Shown here one piece after another: positions 28,151 to 40,198 of a stretch of 64,000 nucleotides of DNA (position 1 is its first letter; each line of letters opens with the position of its first letter). The position numbers and the translations under genes were made by a program. The notes beneath the pieces were generated by a model, which worked only from the letters and a program-made list of their open reading frames with translations, ran no database searches and was not told the DNA's origin. This DNA is from Rallus limicola (Eukaryota > Chordata > Aves > Gruiformes > Rallidae), in NCBI GenBank assembly GCA_022605955.1, contig JAKCOZ010000012.1, positions 24,736,015 through 24,800,014 of the forward strand, given 5' to 3'.

Positions 28151-28788
28151 AAAATAATTAGCTGATGGGCTAGATCAGGAATACCATATAAATATGTCTG
28201 TTTAAATCTCAGTGCTTGGACAGCAGTGGTTTCTGCTGCAAAATACACTAATATGTCATTCGGTGACACTCTGAAAAGTGCCGGATGGAAAGCAGCCTCT
28301 GTGCTTTTGCCAGACTTTATTTTATGCAGGCCTATTTCTGATTTTGCTGACTATATATTAAGCAGTGTTGACAGATAAATACTGATGTTTTATTTTCGTG
28401 GAGATTATAGAGTGACATGCTCTAAAGTCTGGTGAAGTAGATTACTTAAACCACTATTGCTTCTAGTGGATTTTTATTATTATTATTTGGATTTTCCAGA
28501 ATCATCATCTTGTGCCTGCTGTCCTTTCCCTTCTGTCAAATCTGGAAAAACTGATAGCCAGATGACTTGTCAAAAAAAAAATGAGTTTCTCACTTCCTAG
28601 GTTACCATTTCACTCCAGCTTCATGCTTATGAAAACCACAGGGGTTTGGGTCGTGCCTCTGGGGCACTGGCACTGTAACCACTGCACAGCAACACAATGG
28701 AGACATTAGTTCTTACTGCATTTTCATGGACTGAATGAAATGGCTCCATGGTTTGACTCCTACTCTTTATCAACTCACCCTGCATATA

Positions 28789-29092
28789 GCTACCTACAAT
28801 TACCTGAAAGGAGGTTGTAGGGAGGTGGGCGATGGTCTCTTCACCCAGGTGAGAGGTGATGGGATGAGGGGGAATGGCCTCAAGCTGTGCCAGGGCAGGG
28901 TCAGATCAGACATTAGGAAAAAGTTCTTCACTGAAAGAGTTATCAGGCTGCCCAGGGAGGGGGTTGAGTCACCATCCCTGGGTATATTTAAAAGACTGGT
29001 AGATGAGGTACTTAGAGATATGGTTTAGTAGAGGACAAGTATGGTTGGACTCAATGACCTCAAAGGCCTTTTCCAACCTAATGATTCTGTGT
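28789..29092 (+). mobile_element. CR1 LINE fragment, 3' part
   Basis: The fragment reads on + through the C-terminal end of CR1 ORF2. The frame gives [17 protein letters not shown], then [20 protein letters not shown], then [12 protein letters not shown], all characteristic of the family. After it come 'gttggactcaatgacctcaa' and the tail AATGATTCTGTG at about 29080. About 300 bases remain. It belongs to the same subgroup as the copy at 35395. Confidence 0.94.
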
Positions 29093-32000
29093 GATATAAA
29101 AGAATTATTAGTTGTTACAAAATACTATTATTTCCCCTTTTAGCAGCAGGTCAGATATGATAATCTATTTATCCACAGACATTCTTTTAAAACCTGCACA
29201 CCTTGGCAGGGACAGACCCCCTTTGAGAAGGCCAGTTTTGCAATTAGCATCATTATTGCCTTTTTGCTTGATTCTCTCCTTTCCGATTCTACCTGAGAAG
29301 AGAAACAATCATGCCAAAATACTATGATAAAACTTTTCCCTATGTTCTCTTCTGGTGGAAATGTTCGCATTCTGATTAAATCCTCCAGCTGTAATAGCTT
29401 TCAACCAAATGGATAAACATTTGAAAATTCTTCTTCTTTTTTTTTTTTTTTTATCTGGTTCAGGAAGCTTTGACACAAATTTCAATAAGGAAAAGATAAA
29501 GCTCTAAATCTGTGCTTGTGTCTGCTGTCATCACAAAAACAATTTCCCTTCCTAGACCGTGGTAACCAAGCCTGTGCAGCCACCTCCCATGGCTCTGTGT
29601 AACAGGCTCACGGTCCCACAGGGGCTGAGGGGGTATTTTGGGATTTTAGTGGCACTTTTTCTGAGCTCGGTTAAATCGATGGCTTACAACCAGACTGGCC
29701 CTTCCAACAAAGACTTGGTATTCAAGGACTATGCTGAAGGACTTGCCTCCAAACCACAGAGTTATATAGAGCCAGAAAAATGGTAAATACAATAGCAGAT
29801 GGTTTATATCAGCTTGACAGCATCGTTTTTGGCCAGCACCCAAAATGACAAACTCCTGAGTTGGGAGTTTGAGCTGTTGTTGTTTGAAGCTGGGAGCCAA
29901 GGTTTGGGACACTGTAATGCTCTGCGGCTGATCCACACGTACATGGCAGGAACATCTAACGTGAGGTTAGAGCAGTGCTCCAGGCAGGTCAGTGTCAAAA
30001 TAAGGTGAAGAATGATCTAAGGAAGCAGCATGGATTCATCTAAGGAGATGGGAATGATATTTTAAAAATAAACACCAGTATGCAAAACAAAAGAAGTGGA
30101 CTGCTCGTGTAGAACTGCCTGAAGCTACATTTATTTACAAGGGTCTTTTGAGGGAAGACTGGTTAGAGACTTCAGCTATAATCACACTTTTACAGAAATT
30201 ATTTTCACTTTCTACCAAAGGATTAAAATATTTTAAGCACGCAATGTGCATGAGTTGTTTGGGTTGGAAGTTTTTGCAGGCATACCCATGAGTATGTTAG
30301 ATCGTTATAACTTATTGATGACCTGTCTGACAGAGACTTTCCTGAAGTTTCAGTTCACCACAAATATAAAAAGAACATATGCAGAAAAGAAAAGCAATCC
30401 CCTTCTCCAGCTTCTAAAGGCATTAAACAGTTCTGAATCAAGTCAGCAATTCAAAATTAGAGTTTGCAAATTTACCAGCAATTGTTACTGTGTCAACAAC
30501 AAATACATCTTGGTTTTAGTGTCTTTCAACACTTGTCATGCACAGAGTGACAAATGTCCCTGAAATTTCTCAGCTGCCAAAAAAGCAGCACTGTCTATTC
30601 CCTCCCTTCAGAAAGAGGAGGCTGTTAGAAACTAATAGGCTCCTTCAGGAATTGGAGATTTGCCCCCCACACACACACACACACCCCATCTCAGATGTGT
30701 TCCTTCAACCCCCCAAAGGAGGTTTGTTTCTGTTCTGCAAATATGTAATGTCCTTGTAAAAGACATTTTACTGTACAGCTGAAGCAAGCTACCTCAAGGA
30801 AAATTGAGGAAAGAAAAAGCGGCTTAATTTTCCTCTCCTCATGCAAGTCATCACAGGGGTTGGAGTCATAGCTGGATGGTCCAGCAGAGAGCCTGGAAGA
30901 TGAAGAGCGGTCAAGCTTCCCACACAGGAGGAACTGTGAAGGTACCTTTTAATTTCCTTCTGTAAATGCCACATTGCAGCCGTGAGCTGAGAGAAATCTT
31001 CACTTGATCTAAAAATATATGGGATTAAGACTCCCATGGGTGGCGTGATCAAAAGACAAGGATACTACCCACATAATTTCCTAGTGTGCTTTTGATGTAT
31101 AAACTGATGGGCTTTAATCATAATGACTTGGAGAACTGTTTTGTCTCAAAGTGGACCTTTGGCCTTTTTTTTTTTTTACTGTTACATACAACAGATACTG
31201 AATCTTGAACAGAGGCAGTGTCCGAGGACAGCTCGATGTCTTACTGCCCAAAGGAGGAGTTGTTTTTGAGAGCCTTTCGTGGGATGCCACTAGCCACAGC
31301 CTCCAAACAGAGGGGAATTTCCTTCTCTGCCAGATTCACTTTATCCTCAGCAAGCACTTGGTACCAGAGAGGAGAAACATCTTTCATTTAAGTTCTCCCC
31401 AAAAATCATTTTACCCAGTTAGATAATAAAAATCAGTGGATGAGAAAGGTTCAAGGGAAATATATTTAGAAGGGAATGGGCAGTCTCAAATTTATGAGAA
31501 AAGCTGCTTTTTCAGTGGAAAATGAGTACTTTGGCTTCAATACTGAGGCACTCTATGGCCAAGGTTCCTCATATACACCTCATCACCAATATTGTACCAA
31601 AAATGAGGTCTGCATTGAAGCCCCACTGAAAATGGAGGGGTGAATGAATGCTTGAACTGCGGTGCTGAAGCAGTATCTCCTCATCCTTAAATCATGGCAT
31701 TTAGATTCCGATTACAAACTGTCAGCTTCCTATATTCTTGTGAAGAGCACCAATTTCCACACTAACAGACCTTCTCTTCCAAAACCCCTTTCCATTGCTG
31801 TTTGGATTTCACCTACTTTTAATTTTGTGAAAATATCTTATGGTATAAATAAGTAACAAGCTACGTGGGATTTTAAAACTTTCATATCTTCCAGTTCAGG
31901 TATTTGCTGCTTTGCTCCCAAAGGGAAATTCTATCCTCCCTGCAGCCTTTGAGGACGTTTGTACTGAACGTAGCCAAATACAGCTCTCTTCTTTTTTCTC

Positions 32001-32561
32001 TCTCTTTTTTTCTTTTTTTTTTTATGAGACTGGAATGCCAGGGGAGTTTCTGACATGTGCCTCCTTGAATTCTTCACATATGCAGCTAACCATGAATTGA
32101 GCAGAGTTTCATCCTCCCAGGTTTGGAGCAGCACACTCTCCTCACTGCAGTGAAGTCAATTGCTTTCCCAGGGCAGCAAATTGGTATTAAAGTTTCTAAC
32201 TGGGCACAATATCACCTTTCAGCAAGATAATCTCAAGCCTTTCTCTGAAGTCCATTCTATGATATGATTTGTACTTTACTCCTCTCTTGTGAGCAGTGCT
32301 CTGAGCTAATACTAATTGGATCTGGCTTTTATTTTCTAGTTCTGCCACTGAGCAGGTTACACCAGCCCTTTGCCCACTTCCTCATCTATTTTTTCTATAT
32401 GTTGCCTGACCAATGGCTCTACTATGTCCCTGCACCATTCCCAGCATAACATGACCATGATCTCAAATGTCAATTTGAGGCACGGCCATCAGGATAGAAA
32501 AGAATTTAAAAATTAATTGAGCTTTTACAAGCAGTCATTTATTTTTTTTTCTTGGGTGAAG
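29093..32561. other. Non-coding interval, no gene seen
   Basis: AT-rich DNA with a T-run near 29434-29452, an (AC)n run at 30668-30685, a T-run near 31167-31178 and a pyrimidine-rich tract near 31986-32023. Frames between 29559 and 30008 overlap on both strands without recognised homology. No exon or further repeat was identified. Confidence 0.45.
30668..30685. repeat. (AC)n microsatellite
   Basis: Eight to nine AC units between two C-runs. Simple sequence with no other feature attached. Confidence 0.9.
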
Positions 32562-33093
32562 GCTCAAAGGAGGTGATCCTCCCCCTCTACTCTGCCCTGG
32601 TCAGGCCCCACCTGGAGTGCTGTGTTCAGTTCTGGGATCCCTGGGATAAGAAAGACAGGGATCTCCTGGAGAGAGTCCAGAGGTGGCTACAGAGATGATT
32701 AAGGGCCTGGACCATCTCCCCTGTGAGGAGAGGCTGAGTGAGCTGGGGCTAAGGGGGGGGATCTGATCCATGTTTATAAGTATCTCATGTGGGACACAAG
32801 GGGAAATGGCCAGCCTCTTTTCAGTGGTCTGTGGGGACAGGACAAGGGGCAATGGCTGCAAGTTGGAGCATAGGAAGTTCCACACCAACATGGGGAAGAA
32901 CTTTTCCCCAGTGAGGGTGAGGGAGCCCTGGGACAGGCTGCCCAGGGGGGTGTGGAGTCTCCTTCTCTGGAGAGATTCCAGCCCCATCTGGGCACCAACC
33001 TGTGCGACCTGTCCTAGGAACCCTGCTTTGGCAGGGGGGCTGTATCCGATGAGGTCCCTTCCAGAGGTCGCTTCCAACCCCCATGATTCTGTG
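32562..33093 (+). mobile_element. CR1 LINE fragment, 3' part
   Basis: On +, it begins at the 'ggaggtgatcctccccctct' block shared by CR1 ORF2 copies, continues through 'cacctggagtgctgtgttca' and the GAGAGTCCAGAGG region, and reaches the 3' region 'gggacaggctgcccaggggg'. It ends CCCATGATTCTGTG near 33079-33092. About 530 bases are preserved with several frame-breaking changes. Open frames on the opposite strand (for example 32601-33119) are shadows of this element. Confidence 0.94.
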
Positions 33094-35394
33094 AAGCAGA
33101 AGCCAAACTTGTCTTCCACTGCTTGATAAGCGACAACCTAAAATTCAAGAGAGGCAAACCAGGGAGGCTAACACTTACAGTTCCACTTAGCGTTATTGTT
33201 TTCAACTGCATATGTAAATAAAGAACGAATTAGCACTTACTGTTTGAAAGAAGAATGTGTGCCTGGTATTGTTGCCATTACCAGATTTTATTGTCCTGTA
33301 CTCAGGAGCTGGAGTGAGAATTGGTGGTTTGTTCAGGCTGTTAGAACATGTACTACACTACTGGATTTGTGAGTTCATTGTGTTACAATTAATTCTACCT
33401 CTGTAAAAGCCCCTTTTCTTGTTTGCTTTTTTTTTTTTTCCCCCACTTTTTTTATAGCTAGCCAGCAATTATGTTTTTAATCAAGATTCAGAAACAGTGT
33501 CATTATGGGTTCAGGTCTAATAATGAGCGTTATATGACTACCAGGGAAAGTGGGTGTTTGCTTGCCTTTTTGTTCTTTCCCATTCATATTTGCCAGGTTA
33601 ATATTGTGTATGCAAATTTTCATTTGGACCGTATTAGTCTACAATCTTAAAGTTGAAAAGCCAGAATATTTTGAATTCCAGTAATCCTCAACTATAAGAA
33701 ATACAATAGGCTTTCTCGTTATATATTAACTAATTATCTCTGTGCGGCACTTTAGGTGAATTTCAACACAAGCACTCTAATAATGTAATTAAATATGTAT
33801 AAAGGAATTAAAAATGAATTAAAAGGAGATCACACAAAAACTTTCAAATCTGGACTAAATTAAATGACTAGATTTAAGCCCCTCAGTTTTAAAGGGCCTG
33901 CAGTCAGTAGATTAAGAATGTTGGGATGCTGCTAAAATCTCATGCAAAATAGCTTAAGTTTCAAATCAAGCAAAAAATAAATAATCTTTGAAGCTCCTTG
34001 GGTCTCAAGCTCTTCAGGGCCACCTTCACTTTGAAAATAGAAAGACCATGCAAATAAATTTAGCCACCAATAGGGATCAGCCCTGTTTAACAGGCCTTTG
34101 AAGGTGGTCAGAGAGAAGCTGAATTGGAAACCTGGAAGCTGAATTTGAGTCCTGAGTAGGTGTGGACTTGGTTGTTGATTTTCCTGGCTCTGGGTAGGTT
34201 TGGCTGTCAATGCTCATGGAGGAGCCTTCGGCTCCGGCTCATGCAACCAGGTTGATGCTATGCTCCATGAAAGGCAGCACCCAGCAAAGCTTGCCCTGTC
34301 CATCCCTCCTAACATTTCTAGCTCTCCTCCAAACAAGTTTCAGCGCAGGCATGCTCCATGGGAGAGCAACAGCATGAAGCTATGGTTCATCTCACTATTC
34401 AAACAGGCAATTTTCAGCAGCGCGTGGAACATGGGCAGCTCCGGTACATCCCATGTCCTGGAGACAGCTGTGGGGAGCACAGGCAGAGCATCCCAGGCTC
34501 TCCCCTCTTGCCTGCACATCATCTGCAGCAGGCAAGGATAGGAGCGCAGAGGTCACATTGACCTGGAGGCACATTTGATGCTGGGGAAGAGTCGTAGTTG
34601 CTGCCTTGACACTGATTGCTAAGGATGCCTGGCTACATAGGAAAGGCTCTGGAAAGTAAAATAATTAAATTGGGACAGATCAACTAAACTAAATTATCTA
34701 TTTTTACAATCACAACCTTATCAAATGCATTCAAGTAAACACCACAACCAGCTTCCATTAAGGCTCCCTTTGCAATCCACAGTAGGTCAGACACGTCCAT
34801 CTTGGAGAAAAAAAACCCTAACAAACTATTTCTTAGTTCTGCCAGACCTGTGTCTCAGGGCTGTGTACTTCCCTCCAGCACTGCATGTGGCTGCTTTTGG
34901 AGCTTAAGACAGTAAATGACCTAAGCCAGCATCATATATAAAGACCAAGTGTGAAAGCAGCAGAATTTACTGAGAAACTGGCAATAATAAGAAACAAACA
35001 TCTGTAATAAAACATCAAAGCCAAAATGCACTCTAAGTGATGTGTGCATGGAGAACAACACGGATAATATTATTTATCACACTAGACATCTTCATTTTTA
35101 TATTACTGCTCCCTTCCTTCAGGTATCTCTATGGATCCAGCTGGTTGGTTAGTTGGTTTGTTGTTTTCAGGCTTTTTCTTTTCTATTTAGCAAGATAACA
35201 AGATGTTTACTCCTCTTTTTGAGAATTTTAATACATGAAATATCTCTCTGTAAAAGAAGGTCTGGCAGAGGAAATAACGCAAACACCATGCAGACAGGAG
35301 GAACTTAAAATACCCTGAGTCCAGCCAAGCCTTCTGAAGCCACTGAGACACTCAGAGCTTAAAAATGGTGATAAGCAATTGTCTTGCCCTGTGT
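33094..35394. other. Non-coding interval, no gene seen
   Basis: Mostly AT-rich DNA with a T/C-run near 33427-33450. From about 34190 to 34620 composition becomes GC-richer and holds overlapping open frames of 60-113 codons on both strands with no recognised family. A perfect estrogen-response-element palindrome lies at its right end. Confidence 0.45.
34550..34564. promoter_or_regulatory. Perfect estrogen response element palindrome
   Basis: AGGTCACATTGACCT is two inverted AGGTCA half-sites separated by three bases, exactly the consensus bound by estrogen receptor homodimers. It lies at the edge of a GC-richer patch. Extra flanking matches (both outer A/T bases) make it a strong site on paper. 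Whether it is used, and for which gene, is unknown. Confidence 0.5.
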
Positions 35395-35730
35395 AATCAC
35401 ATATTCTACAGCTACCTGCAAGGTGGTTGCAAAGATGTCAGGGTTGGTCTCTTCTCTCGGGTGACAAGGAATAGGACAAGAGAAAATGGCTTAAAATTGC
35501 ACCAGGGGAGATTTAAGATAGGTATCAGGAAGAATATCCATACTGAAAGGGTTGTCAAGCATTGAAACAGGCTGCCCAGGGAGCTGGTGGAGTCACCATC
35601 CCTGGAGGGATTTAAAACACATGTGGATGAAGTGCTTAAGGACAAGGTCTAGAGGTGGACTAGGTAGGGTCAGGCTGTGGTTGGGCTCAATGATATAAAG
35701 GGTCTCGTCCAATCCACATGTTTCTATATG
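35395..35730 (+). mobile_element. CR1 LINE fragment, 3' part
   Basis: The + strand frame reads FYSYLQGGCKDVRVGLFSR then ENGLKLHQGRFKIGIRKN, breaks at a stop, and resumes as NRLPRELVESPSL in the next part, matching the C-terminal end of CR1 ORF2. The 3' end is decayed (CCACATGTTTCTATATG). It resembles the copy at 28789 but is more diverged. LTR copy C begins about 105 bases downstream. Confidence 0.92.
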
Positions 35731-36137
35731 CATACAGGCTCAAAGTCTTTCTTTAAGCTAGTTCTCCCTGTTTGATTAGTTTGTTGATTCACGGTTAGGA
35801 AGATATCTCACGTTTGAGCTGAGGGTGATACCCAGTGTGGTGGTTTAGCCCTGGCTAAAGGCCAGACACCCACCAAAATCAGTCTGTTACTCCCCTTCTT
35901 AGTTGGACAGGGGAGAAAAATATATTAAGCGGCTCAAGAGTCAAAATCATTAACGACGCGGGCAAAACAGACTCAACACCGAGCGAAGAAGAGAAAGTTA
36001 TCTAACTTATTTTACTACACTTAAGAGAAAACAGTGAAAAACCAGAGTCAGGAGTGCAATCAACAATCTTGAAACAAATGCAAACCAGGCAAACACTTTC
36101 CCCACTCCCCCCTCCCTCCTCAGCAGCTTTAGTTAGA

Positions 36138-36330
36138 AGTTTGCTCCCTTCTTCCCTCCCGGTCGCAGCCCAGGAGGGGCAGGGACTGGGGAAATGGGGG
36201 TCTGGGGAACACCTTCCCCCCACCCCTCCATTCTAAAGCAGACTGCCCTTTAGCCAGGAGTTTGCTCCCTTCTTCCCCTCTCCTGCTCGCAGCACAGGAC
36301 TGGGGGGGCAGGGACTGGCAGATGGGGCTC
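36138..36330 (-). repeat. Tandemly duplicated block inside LTR copy C
   Basis: The word GTTTGCTCCCTTCTTCC occurs at 36139 and again at 36260, about 121 bases apart, and each is followed by a CGCAGC...GGGGCAGGGACTGG segment. The block corresponds to the duplicated block in LTR copies A and B. Confidence 0.75.
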
Positions 36331-36812
36331 CGGTCAGTCCCTTGCAAGATGGTTTCCTTCTCGGCCGGGATGGGGGCATCCATTCCACACAGCCTCCCCC
36401 TGCTGCACGCTAGGATCTCACCCACAAGAGCCAGTCCTCCAGGAACTTTCTCCAAGGCAAATCTCTTCCCACCAGGCTTCATCTCTGCTCTGGCAGGCAG
36501 CAACAAATCCCAGTGTCTCTCAGTCCCAGTCCTCCACGGGGCTATGATGCCTCCCCCAGCAAACCTGTCTGGCTCATCTCTGTAGGTCGCTGGTGCTGGC
36601 AGGGGCTCATCCCAACGTCAGTCACGGCATCTTCTCTGTCTCCACCGGCTCCATCCAGCGTGGAGCAACTCCACGGGCTGCAGGTGGGGTTTTGGCCTCT
36701 TCCATCGGTCCTCTCTACCGGCTGCTCCACGGGCTGCAGGGGCATCTTTCGGGCACCTGGGGTGCCTCCTCCCCCAGCCTTCCCGGCCTTTTGTGTCTGT
36801 GGCTGCTTGGCA

Positions 36813-36825
36813 TTTATATGCAAAT
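36813..36825 (-). promoter_or_regulatory. Octamer plus TATA motif in LTR copy C
   Basis: On the minus strand ATTTGCAT (complement of 36818-36825) runs straight into ATATAAATG. This is an inverted octamer bound by POU/Oct factors next to a TATA box. It lies about 200 bases into the LTR, so it is a plausible U3 promoter. If used, R would be unusually long (about 800 bases to the poly(A) site). Copies A and B lack an obvious equivalent. Confidence 0.45.
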
Positions 36826-37025
36826 AGATCACAATGCCCTTAATGGGCCAACAATTGGGGTCTTGTTGGCAATCCGTTCTCTGGTGGCAAAATCAGCTAC
36901 TTCCGAGTCTTTTTCTCCTGTATGTGATTCTCAGAGGCGCTATCAGAACGCAGGATGGCAGAGGATTCCAGCAGCCATTTTCTGGACCCTCTCAGCACCC
37001 AACTAGGCACAACTGCAACACCTAG

Positions 37026-39473
37026 CAAGGGGTTTCCTAGCTCAAACCTCCTGAGAAGTTGAGGCCAATCCCCATCACATCTGAAAGGAGGGAAGGCAGA
37101 GCTGTAAGCAGAAACACTGTGAAATTCAGGGCAAGTTCTCTGAAACTGAAGGGGACGTTTGCCGCCAACTTCTTTTTCTCTCCTACAGGTTTTATTCGAT
37201 GCAGAGTTCACAGTACAAACTGATTGCTAGTATTTTAAACATGAAAAAGGAAGCATTGAGAACATATCCTCAAAACATGCTGTAGGCAACAATTTTGACA
37301 GGCTTTAACTACTTAAAGCCAACAGGAACTAATGGAGCTATATGTGGTGATTAGTTACTGTTGTTTGTGTCTGGATCCCAAATTTGCTCAGGACCAAGAT
37401 GGAATCAGACCCTGTGCTCTTCTTCTGTTTCTCCTCTCACTGCTAACGTACCTGGTGCATGTAGGCTGAAAGAGTCTCACTCTAGAGTCTTCCTCTGTTT
37501 ATGGTGTCATGGTAGACCTAGTTGAACAGGGAACAATGCAATAGAATTCATTAGTGAACATCTTTAAAGAAAAAGAATTAAAAGAAATATACAGACACCA
37601 GCTCCAGAATGCTAATTGCAAGCCAATACTTCTTTAGCAGGTGTCTAGAGTGACCCCGTTGTGGACTCATCGCTACCTCTCCCTCAGCCTGTACATTGAT
37701 AACCAACCCTTCAGAAAGAGCTTTTCTTGCTTGTATTCTCTTGGTTGGCCCCATGATTTCTATTATACTACCTCACCAATTTAGGCAGACCGCTGGGTAT
37801 ACAAAATAAAGTCATTAAACAGCAGACAGATTTCTAACCTTAGAGTATATATCCCAGCCACATGAGAGAAGACCCATTCTTCATGCTATTCACCCCAAGG
37901 AGAAAAGTCCCACAGGTCCTCCCAGACTGCTCCCTACTCTGATAAAACGATTCTGTCTCAGGCTTGATTTGGGATTGTAGCTAATAAAGAGTGCTCCAGA
38001 TGGGAAAGCATCGTGAAATTGGCTTACTTAGAATAATGATAATGATAATGAGACCTCACCTCACCCAGAGGAGAATGCCCCAATGCAAAGATGCCAGAGA
38101 CACAAGCAGTGAGATCTTGGAGCAGTTTTATGTTATATACACACACAGGATGACCTTTAAAGACTTTGCCCACCAGGGAGACATTATGTAGCAAAGCAAG
38201 CAGGAAAAACATAAGAACCTGAAGAATTATTTCATCGGGAAATAGCTAATATATATTACTGGCAAAATAGACCCACAGTGTTTCAGAACATTATTCTGAC
38301 CGTGTTCACAGTTTCTGGGCAAGTTAAAAATCAGCCTGCCATACATTAAAACAGAACGTGTGACGAGTCTCCTGTAGGAAAAGAGCGGTGCCACTGTGCA
38401 GGTAAAATTGAATTTGCTTTGCAGATGATAAAATTGACTGAAGCACAGAGTGGGTTGGCAAGCCCCTGTCCAAGCATAAGACCTACTTGACTTGGAAGAA
38501 GAAAAAGGAAAAGGAAAAGAATACCTACTTGACTTGAAAGAAGAAAAAGGGTTATGCACAGAAGGGTTTTTTTTCTGCACCAAAATTTATACATTGATGC
38601 CAGAGACATTCACATTTGAGATAATCACCAAAATGGTTTACTATTACACAGTGTCACTCTTACAATTCTTTGACCTAATTTAAAAGCCTGCTCTGGGAAG
38701 ACTGAACTGATCCCAAGAAAGCTGTCTCTTATCAACTCCAAAGGTGCTTATCACTGCTTACAGTGGGATACAGCGCATGCTGAAGCTTTACAGCCTTGTT
38801 GCAATGCTTACCAATCATAGACAGTTCAAGGTTGGGGTTTTCCCTCACTGTCTGTAGGTTTCTTTTATTTAACTGGTTTGGATGTACATGTTCTTCACTA
38901 ACATGGATTTACATTCTGCACCTGCATGCTATAGATCATTTTGCTTCCACAAAAATCTAATCTGCCAAAACACTGTTGTGTATGGTAAATATGAAAACAG
39001 GTTATTATGAAGTTGACCAGAATATTTCAGTGTCTCAAAAATAATTAGATCTGCAAAAGGATGTAAGTGGTGTAAGAACTTCCAGTAAAATGTTAAAGTA
39101 AGAGAAGGTATGTTTGGATGTTCTGGAGAAGATGAGGAAAGAATCAATTCTTGCACTACCAGAAAGCAAAATCATTCCAAGCATGAATTACCAGAGAGGT
39201 ACATGTAGATATAAGACTGGAGATGTGAAAAACTGATGTAGAGACTTGAGAGCAATCAGAAGTAGAAGCATTAAGTGGAATCTCTGCTATTAACTGTGAC
39301 CAAATCTGGGCATTGTGTCTGGGCAAAGGAGCAACAGAGAAGCTCAGTCTGCAGGATCTGGCTCAGCCAGCCAAGGAAGAAGGGTAAAGAAAAAACAACC
39401 AGATATGGAAGAAACTGTAAAAAAGAATTTCTGGAAAAAATTTTTAGAATAGCTGCAAATATTTGTAACTTTT
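37026..39473. other. Non-coding interval between LTR copies C and B
   Basis: About 2.4 kb of unique AT-rich DNA with short tandem structure at 38030-38050 (AATGAT units) and 38481-38550. There is no gag, pol or env-like sequence, so the two flanking LTRs do not bound a provirus. Confidence 0.6.
38481..38550. repeat. 42-bp tandem duplication
   Basis: A unit starting ACCTACTTGACTTGG at 38481 recurs at 38523, 42 bases later. The first 28 bases match at 27 positions. The spacer is purine-rich GGAAAAGGAAAAGAAT. This looks like a two-copy minisatellite made by a recent local duplication. Confidence 0.85.
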
Positions 39474-39532
39474 GATATATATATATGTATATATATATAT
39501 GTGTGTGCATGTATATGTATGTCTATATATAT
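39474..39532. repeat. (AT)n/(GT)n compound microsatellite
   Basis: Alternating purine-pyrimidine sequence of TATATA, TGTGTG and TATG units. It ends about 30 bases from the boundary of LTR copy B. Confidence 0.92.
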
Positions 39533-39754
39533 TCATTCGAATTTTGAATTTGAGGCTATAGTTGCTGTGGTGCTTTTGGCCCTGGCCAGAGGCCAAATGC
39601 CCACCAAGCCGCTCATTCACTCCCCTCTTCAGCCGAAAAGGGGAGAAAATATGTTTTTGGAGGCTTAGGCCCTGAGATAAGGCCAGAGGGATCACTCTCC
39701 AATTAGTGCAACGGGCAACACAGACTCGGCACAGAATAAAGGAAAGAAAAGTGA

Positions 39755-39760
39755 TTTATT
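39755..39760 (-). promoter_or_regulatory. LTR polyadenylation signal AATAAA
   Basis: TTTATT on + is AATAAA on the element's strand, at the position homologous to 13411-13416 in copy A and followed by the same GT-rich sequence. Confidence 0.7.
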
Positions 39761-40164
39761 ACAACTACGACTAATGCACCCAGTGAACCGGAACAAGATA
39801 AGAGTGAGAAGCGGCCAGGTCTCAAAGCACCTTCCCCCCCACCCCTCCCCTTCTTAGCAAACTTAAACTTCATCATGGTCTTACTCCCCTCTTCCCCCCC
39901 CAACATGGCGCAGGGAGGGGTAGAGAATGGGCAATGAGGTTCCGGTGGTACCAGTTGTTTTCCTTCCCCAGATCTTAACCCTTCTACTTCCCCCCACCCC
40001 TCGCCTCTTCACACCCTGAGCTTTAATCATCAATTTCTCTCCCTTCTTCCCTCCCATCGCAGCATCAGGAGGGGCAGGGAATGGGGAGTAGGGGGGTTTT
40101 AGTCCGTTCCGCCCAAGCTGTCTTCTGTCTCAGCTGGGGGGGTCGGGGGGAAGGGGAAGCATTC

Positions 40165-40198
40165 CACACACACCTACACACACACACACACACACACT
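40165..40198. repeat. (CA)n microsatellite inside LTR copy B
   Basis: CA repeat with a CCTA interruption, homologous in place to the (GT)n run in copy A. Confidence 0.92.

Larger units (their letters stand above)
35831..37025 (-). mobile_element. Solo LTR copy C, older diverged relative, minus strand
   Basis: The LTR spans 35836-37020 (1185 bp). On the minus strand it starts TGTTGCAGTTG and ends AAACCACCACA, sharing terminal words with the other two LTRs here. The flanks are CCCAG (35831-35835) and CCTAG (37021-37025), a 5-bp duplication with one mismatch, which fits an older insertion. Conserved blocks shared with copies A and B include 'atagcgcctctg' with GAATCACATA after it near the 5' end and GAGTCTG...TTGCCC near the 3' end. 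The poly(A) hexamer position has AATAAG. No internal retroviral genes adjoin it. Several long open frames inside (up to 137 codons) are LTR artefacts. Confidence 0.88.

Noticed and set aside
32601..33119. 172-codon minus-strand open frame as a protein
   Set aside because: It is antisense to a CR1 fragment and reflects that repeat's composition.
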